The position numbers were made by a program, and so were the translations under genes. A DNA stretch of 64,000 nt from Rhizoctonia solani (Eukaryota > Basidiomycota > Agaricomycetes > Cantharellales > Ceratobasidiaceae): assembly GCF_016906535.1 (NCBI RefSeq), contig NC_057372.1, positions 1,717,501 through 1,781,500 on the forward strand, read 5' to 3'. Below, one piece after another: positions 58,050 through 64,000 of the stretch (positions are counted from its first letter, which is position 1; each line of letters begins with the position of its first letter). The notes beneath the pieces were generated by a model. That model was not told the origin of the DNA. It searched no databases and saw only the letters and a list, made by a program, of their open reading frames with translations.

Positions 58050-58359
58050 TCATTTCCTAGCCTGACGGGCTGCGTTCTGCCTTTCAGCCGCTTCGAGAGT
58101 CGCTCTTTGCCTTTCGGCAAGGACTCTTTGTTTGTTAAAATACTCGACCTGTGCGATGGTAAGTATTGTATCACTCGGGCTAGAAGTGACATACCCAGAC
58201 AGTGGGACACGATTGCTCGTATTTTTTGTTCTCTTTCGAACAGCTACTGCCTTCTTTGCCAGGTTGAATCACTTTTATGTTGTCTAGACATCCAAAGTAG
58301 GCATCTCGAGCCTCCCAGCAGCGTTTTCTTTCCTCTCGGGTGGGAGCTGGTGTGGACAT
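58050..58359 (-). CDS. COA6: Cytochrome c oxidase assembly factor COA6
   Basis: Small twin-Cys protein of the mitochondrial intermembrane space that helps copper delivery to Cox2. Exon 1: MSTPAPTREERKRCWEARDA, YFGCLDNIKVIQPGKEGSSC, SKENKKYEQSCPTVW; an intron (donor GTATGT, acceptor CACAG) then VEYFNKQRVLAERQRATLEA and AERQNAARQARK to the stop at 58050. The pattern C-W-E-A-R-D-x-Y-x-x-C (CX9C), then C...C before P-x-x-W-x-x-Y-F, is the COA6 signature. About 87 residues, normal for the family. The first Met is at 58359. Divergent from the TBC gene with only about 61 bp between start codons, implying overlapping promoters. Confidence 0.93.
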
Positions 58360-58420
58360 GGTGGAATGAAGAGATCGAAAAGTCACGTCACGTGCCGTCG
58401 ATCACTCTTTGGTGACGACG

Positions 58421-61400
58421 ATGAGCTTCTCTCATCCACTTTCAAACGATCCGCCACCTGCTGGTACTCGCCGGCGAGCAGTTTTGAGCCGCCCTACTTC
58501 GAACTACTCTAGTGTCAAAAATGCATCGGATGAGCGAATACATGTACCCAGACCCATTCACGTCATCCCGAAAGTAGATCTTGGTGTCCGCGCTGAACAG
58601 CTAGACACACCACAGACAGCCGTCCCACCGGAGACCAAACGCACCACTCCACTACCTAGAACCCCCGTTCTGAACCTTGTGGAAAGTGACGATGACCCTA
58701 CTAGTAGCTTGGTCCTCTCCACTCGTTGGCATACCCTTTCGGACCAGGAAATACAAAGCAGTATAGCCAGCTTGTCATCTGTGCAATCACCATCAGAAGA
58801 ATCAAAGCACCCGTATCACGAAACCATCAGGATACTTTCCGCTACTTGTGAGAGGCTCGTTAAACAAGCCGCTGCTTTAGAACGCGCAAGAAAGTCGCTG
58901 CAGCAACAAGAGGCACGACGTAAACGAGCAGCTGAGCAGGCTGTTAAGGAGCTTAAACCTGGTCAAAGAGATACTGGACAACAGTTATTGCAAGCTATTT
59001 ATGGACTCGAACCTACCGAGACAATTCAGAATAACACTCTTCATCCAACCAGCAAATCTCCTCAGGTAATTACAGGAGTTTATTTTTAGCGTGACAAACT
59101 GACACATTCTCAAGTCTTTACCAATGTCGCTCTCCGAAGCTATGGAAGAAGTATGGACACCACCCGCTCGGGAAGCACCCGTACTCAAGCCCACATTACC
59201 TCTGGACATCCCTCCCTCAGAAGCGAAGTTATCTCGGAGCCGAGCATCGAGCTTTACACCAGCCAGCTCAACAACAAGTTACAGCGTACGGAGTGACAAA
59301 ACAGGCGGCAGTAAAACATTCCTTGGTGGCTGGTTCGGCCGCTCCGTTCCCAAAAATTCAATCACACCAGAGCCCGACGACCGCGATGGAGATATAGATG
59401 CAGACGTGGTATCCGTTGCTTCTGGAAATGGAGGCAACGCGACTGCTAAAATGGTCACTGGAGTTTTACGAAAAGGAAGAAACGTATTCAACGCGTTTGG
59501 TATTACGCCTACCTCTGCTGTTCAAAGATCCGCCGAAGAACCGACGGAGGCAGACACCTTATCTTACTCAAGTTCCCCCGCCTCCAGAATTACGTCATTA
59601 CCTTTCCAAGCCCCCTTAGTATCGCCCGTGCTTGCAGTTACGACCTTTTCAACGAAAGCACCTTCTATTGCCGCATTCTCTTTGGACTCTGGCGAACATG
59701 ACCCCCGAACGTCGACGTCTGAACAGCCGGCCCCGATGCACCCTGCGCAATATCTTAGACAAAACGGTCACCCTACCCATCTACATGCAATCGTACAAGC
59801 GACAAGGGTTATGTCCGCTGATCCACGGAGCATTCTGGTGGACACTGGAGAAGAAACGAGCGATTTAGTTGCCAAAGGGGCTATGGCCCTTGTTCAAAAT
59901 GTTAAGGACGAACAAATTGTAGCTCATGAGCAAGGCAAGAGCTTGGAACGGAAACGAAGTAGAAGCCGCCCTCGACGGCCCAGTACACCTGCCGCCGGCT
60001 TGGGTGATCTTCGCAAGGACGACGAAGATAGCGATGACAACCCGAACCAGTCGGCAACTGCGAGTCTGGGTCGCGCCCTGGCTATACAAGAACTCAAAAC
60101 TAGCAATAAGGCAGGAACTAGTGGAGGTGGTGTAGGGTCGAAGTTCAGGAGCTTAGCTCCAATGGCAGTCGCAGCTCTCAGCACCCCAATTTTGAGCGCA
60201 TTCCCTCGCTCAAACCGTTCTGGACAGTCTCCCGTCACGACCACTCCGAATCCTGCCAACCCATTATCATCAAACACAAACACAAACCCCGTTGCTGGTT
60301 CGGCCACACAACCCCCTGCCGCACCCAATGCTGGCACAGGGGGCACCAAGAAAGGCCGCGGAACAGTTGAACTCAATTCTATTGTCCCTGTCCAACTTCA
60401 ACCACCCACTCAGTTCCTTTCGCGCGCATATACATCTTCTCGTCTTACATCGCCCGACTTCAAACCCCAGCTAGCGTCCCGGTTTACAAGGGGTAGCGAG
60501 TTTGAGGGAGAAGGGGACGAAGAAGCCAACAAGAAACTGCAGGCACAGCGGCGGTTGGGCATGACAGACCGGTATGGGTTCATCTACGGCGTCAATGCAT
60601 ATGATGTGCGACTTCTTCAACGCGCGAGGGATGCCAGTAGTTCTGCGCCTGCCTGTTTGACTGGGATGAAGGTTCAAGAAAGGGAAGACGAGAATGTGAA
60701 AGTGATTAAACCCGAATTGGAATCCCCCGATAAAGTAGACGTTCTCCTTGAAAGCGCAGATCCGAGTACCAGTATGACCAGTAGCGACTATTTGGATGAT
60801 AATGCTGCTCTCAAATCAAGTGCCTCATCTAGCAAATCAAAGCCAGTGGGCACGAAGCGGTCCCCAACGATGAACACACTCCCGAGAGCGGCGCCTATTG
60901 TCACTGCAGATACAACTCCGGCTACAGCGGACAGTACGACCGCTTCTGTTGCTGTTTCGACCGGCTCTTTATCCACGTCCACAGTTGGTGCATTGCTTGA
61001 TCAACTCCGGTCTCTTCACGATGAACAACAGTCATCTCAAACAGTCGAATGGAACGCGTTTTTGAAGAAGAGACGCAGACACCCAATCTACTCTCATTCA
61101 TGTCTGCGGATAACGAGAGAGATAGCGACGAAGAGAAAGATTGGGGGATGGGCATAGTCGGTATTGATCGAATGGATGCTGCGAGTGCAAAAGAGTTTGC
61201 TAGGCTTGTCAGAGGAGGGATTCCCTTGATATACAGGGACAAAGTGGTAGGCTTCGGCTCTAATGTTTTACCGGCGGCTCTGCGCTGACATTTGAAAATC
61301 TAGTGGAGCGAATGTGCCGGTGCGGCAGAGGTTCGTGAACCTGGGGTATTTCAGGATCTTTTGAGGAACCACGAAGGCGAAGAGAACCCAGCTTTGAAGG

Positions 61401-62307
61401 AAATCGAAAAAGATGTGGTTAGGACAATGCCACTGAACGTTTTCTTTGGTGGGGATGGTGTAGGGGTGGCCAAGCTAAGGAGAGTGCTTCAAGCATACAG
61501 TTGGTGAGTAGCTCAGTTTAGTTAATATCCTAATACTGGTTGACCAAGAAAGTAATAAAAAGGAGAAATCCTGATATCGGGTACTGCCAGGTGCGAGGAA
61601 TCCCACAATTCTAAGTGGTCGGCCATTAACTTCTCGCCTAGGGTATGAATCTAATCGCGTCTACTCTCCTCCTCGTCTTCCCGAACGAAGAAGACGCATT
61701 CTGGGTTCTAACCTGCATAATTGAGAAATTCTTACCACCTGAGTTCTTCTCGGGATCGCTCACCAGCTCCCGTGCCTGTCCGCTCGTGTTGCTAGATTAC
61801 GTTGAGATTCATCACCCAAGAGTGTACAATCATTTACTCGACATGGGTGTTGATCTTCCTGCAATTTGCTTTTCTTGGTTCCTTTCAATGTATACGGATT
61901 GTCTTCCTGTTGAGGTAGGTGTCCTATGCCGTCATGTTTCCCACCCCTTGATCACAAGCCGGCATGACAGACGCTCTTTCGGGTTTGGGACCTCATTTTT
62001 GCCGATAAGCTCGATGCCCTGTTTCGCATTGGCTTGGCGATCATACGAATAAACGAACCCGACTTGCTCGCTTGTGATTCCGCATCAGGACTATACCAAT
62101 ACCTGGAGGGGATGACGGCACGCATGTGGCAGGCGGATAGGCTTATGAAAGTCAGTCGGAGCATGAATTTCATCACTCAATGGGTTCGATCATGTACTGA
62201 ATCAAACCTCTCATCCCTAGGTCGAGTCAGAAATCAAGAACTTAATGTCTCATGATGATCTGGTTCGACGGCGAGATACGCATGTTGCGATGCTGCAGAG
62301 CCTCTGA
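58421..62307 (+). CDS. TBC-domain Rab GTPase-activating protein
   Basis: Accelerates GTP hydrolysis by a Rab protein. The N-terminal half is long and disordered (MSFSHPLSNDPPPAGTRRRA; coiled part CERLVKQAAALERARKSLQQ). A second exon of about 2 kb is mostly Ser/Thr/Pro-rich, with a conserved-looking QRRLGMTDRYGFIYGVNAYD and VEWNAFLKK just before the TBC domain. TBC domain: RLVRGGIPLIYRDK, arginine finger in EIEKDVVRTMPLNVFFGGDG, glutamine finger in IGYCQGMNLIAS, then FWVLTCIIEKFLPPEFFSGS, VDLPAICFSWFLSMYTDCLP and WDLIFADKLDALFRIGLAII. Both catalytic fingers are present. Between WNAFLKK (near 61065) and the next conserved frame (SFMSADNERDSDEEKDWGMG) the frame shifts by one base without a usable intron. 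The exact Rab target cannot be inferred. Confidence 0.85.
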
Positions 62308-62839
62308 GCAGACCTAGACCTTCCAATAACTTATCTTGCTTGTAATTCGAGATGGACACGGACTTGTCGCTATTAGAAGCATGGGTCGGAACCGACGTAA
62401 TGACATCATTGTATACGTCGCTCCGCCGACTTGCCCCTTGATGTGAGAGATTCGAAATGAGTATAGATCACATGGGCATAAAGTATATCGAATGCGAAGA
62501 AATACTGCCGAGGGGTTCAAAACTATGGGCGTATATAATAGACACTCTGTTTTGGTCTCGGAACGGACGAGAAGTGTTTCTTACCTCATTCTGCTCCCCT
62601 CCACCTGGTTTCTTATCAGTCGACCGAAAAATCCAAGCTATCTTTCAAGCCAACAACTTATCTTTTCGACACAAGGAGCTTAGCGAAGCTTTAACGGGCA
62701 AAATATACCTGCTTCTGCTGGTAGGGCTAACTTCCTTAAGCTACCGGGGCCCCAACTCATTCAAATACGGCCCATTCTTTGGATTCCCCCCATATTCGCT
62801 CATCCACTCCCTCCCATTTTACATTCCAGCATTTTCGTT
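62308..62839. other. Intergenic, MFS transporter promoter
   Basis: 532 bp between the TBC gene and the MFS transporter gene, both on +. Frames here (62314-62855) carry no domain; one on + overlaps the transporter start in another frame. Pyrimidine-rich DNA precedes the ATG. Confidence 0.5.
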
Positions 62840-64000
62840 ATGTCTGGCTCTGTAGACACGGAAAAGAAAGGTTCCCCTATATCGGAGCCAGAGGTTCTGT
62901 CGGTCGAACGTCGAACTGAAGATGATTCTGTGGACAGGATATACGATACCAAAAGCGAACTTGGTAAGTGTAAATTGATACTGGCCTACATATCAATCGA
63001 TGTGTTAATTGCTACCTCACAGTAAACCAATGCCTTCAGAACGAGTATGTTGCATGACTGTATGTTTCAGTCTGCCTACTCACATGTGACCCTTCCAGAA
63101 TTGGCATGGGAAGATACCAATGGGAGCTCTTTCTCTTATCTGGTTTTGGTTGGATGGCCGATAGTGAGTGTTTTGCATTTCAACAGGCTGGAATAGGTTG
63201 ACCCATCCGGATGACAGATATCTGGTTACAGGGAGTTGCGATCATTCTTCCTTCGATAGAACGAGAGATGCAGCCAGTAAGCGACCACGCGAGTTAACTA
63301 TGAGATAAGAATCTGACATCAGAACTAAGGAACACATCGCGTTTGCGACCTTGTCTCTGTACGTCGGTCTCATAGTGGGGGCTACAACTTGGGTGAGTGG
63401 TTGTGGTATGTTGATTGGGCTCCACCCCTGATAGACTTGTTTCAAGGGTATTCTCGCCGACATTATCGGCCGTCGACTTTCTTGGAACGTGAGTCTCACT
63501 GACGAGTATGCACACTGATGTGGAGTCTGACCAAGTTGCCTACCATTCTGCGTAGATTACTCTGTTCTTATCTGGTGTGTTCGGCATCGCTGCCGGAGGC
63601 TCGCATAACTTCGTGACTCTAGGCTCCCTTGTTGCGTGCCTTGGTGAGCCTCATTGCTATTGAATGATACGTGTGCGCTCACCGCTCTGGTGAACAGGTT
63701 TTGGTATTGGAGGAAAGTAAGACCAGAACGAAATAGATCCCCAAGAGATATGCTAATACTTCATTCTGATAGCCTTCCTGTAGACGGAGCATTGTTCTTA
63801 GAGTTCATTCCAGGATCTCACCAGTGGCTCCTGACCCTACTCTCAGCATGGTGGTCTTTCGGGCAACTCACTGCCTCACTCATTGCTTGGGGGTTTATTT
63901 CACGCTATTCTTGCACCAACGATACATCGCAGCCATGCCCAGTCAATGAGAACCAAGGATGGCGTTACACATTGTAAGTGCAACCTTACTGTGTTGAGAA
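62840..64000 (+). CDS. Major facilitator superfamily transporter, 5' part only
   Basis: Proton-coupled or sugar-type membrane transporter. The N-terminal tail (MSGSVDTEKKGSPISEPEVL) is cytosolic and acidic. After introns: QGVAIILPSIEREMQP then EHIAFATLSLYVGLIVGATT (TM), GILADIIGRRLSWN (the MFS loop signature between TM2 and TM3, G-x-x-A-D-x-x-G-R-R), ITLFLSGVFGIAAGGSHNFV (TM), TLGSLVACLGFGIGGNLPVD (TM4), GALFLEFIPGSHQWLLTLLS and AWWSFGQLTASLIAWGFISR. The G-x-G-x-G-G-N-L-P-V-D-G stretch is typical of a fungal MFS group similar to SV2-type transporters. Many very short introns (45-60 nt); acceptor choice after EREMQP (CTAAG) restores the frame. The gene runs past the window end after GWRYTL, so about the first four to five membrane segments are seen. 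Substrate unknown. Confidence 0.85.

Overview
The window is fungal nuclear DNA. Genes are split by many short GT-AG introns of about 45-70 nt and lie close together on both strands. The gene set (IQGAP-type Ras-GAP, palA/Rim20, fused biotin gene, Sec20, RNA-dependent RNA polymerase, COA6) is that of a filamentous fungus. Intron density and the long Ser/Pro-rich hypothetical proteins fit a basidiomycete of the Agaricomycotina. A Rhizoctonia/Ceratobasidium-like genome is my guess, inferred and not proven.

Layout, left to right. 1-679: 5' part of an unknown gene (-). 1274-3457: secreted, C-terminally anchored aspartic protease (-). 4000-7025: Ras GTPase-activating protein (-), divergent from 7596-11189, the BRO1-domain pH-signalling protein palA/RIM20 (+). 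11.9-16.6 kb: AT-richer stretch with a tandem array of four small three-exon genes, all on +, which appear to be one diverged family (acidic N-terminus with a PRGRP-like motif, then a small beta-rich domain), plus possible broken copies. 17121-19717: bifunctional biotin synthesis gene (-). 20061-21569: four-TM MARVEL-like protein (+). 22120-25998: tRNA exportin LOS1 (+). 26847-28005: unknown secreted protein (+). 29839-31112: complete Tc1/mariner element with terminal inverted repeats and an in-frame stop in its transposase. 32936-33686: PR-1/CAP secreted protein (-). 34507-37720: cullin-3 (-). 38077-39692: unknown, possibly mitochondrial protein (-). 39853-41603: ER DnaJ SCJ1 ending in KDEL (+), convergent with SEC20 at 41730-43386 (-), which I reconstruct with a HEEL end. 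43569-48228: RNA-dependent RNA polymerase (+). 49106-about 51560: unknown Ser/Pro-rich protein (-). 52583-53878: Ure2-like glutathione transferase (+). 54181-57118: single-pass membrane protein with a long low-complexity tail (-). 58050-58359: COA6 (-). 58421-62307: TBC-domain Rab-GAP (+). 62840-64000: MFS transporter, cut by the window end (+).

Most genes are ordinary housekeeping or signalling genes. The points most worth a second look are the small-gene array, and the RdRP, whose catalytic DxDGD motif is read through a 5-nt micro-exon. Several long exons (21.36, 48.30, 55.07, about 55.8-56.0 and 61.07 kb) change frame without a splice site, so single-base errors or real mutations should be considered when using these models. 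All exon structures were read by eye from splice signals and reading frame; none has been tested against transcripts or databases.
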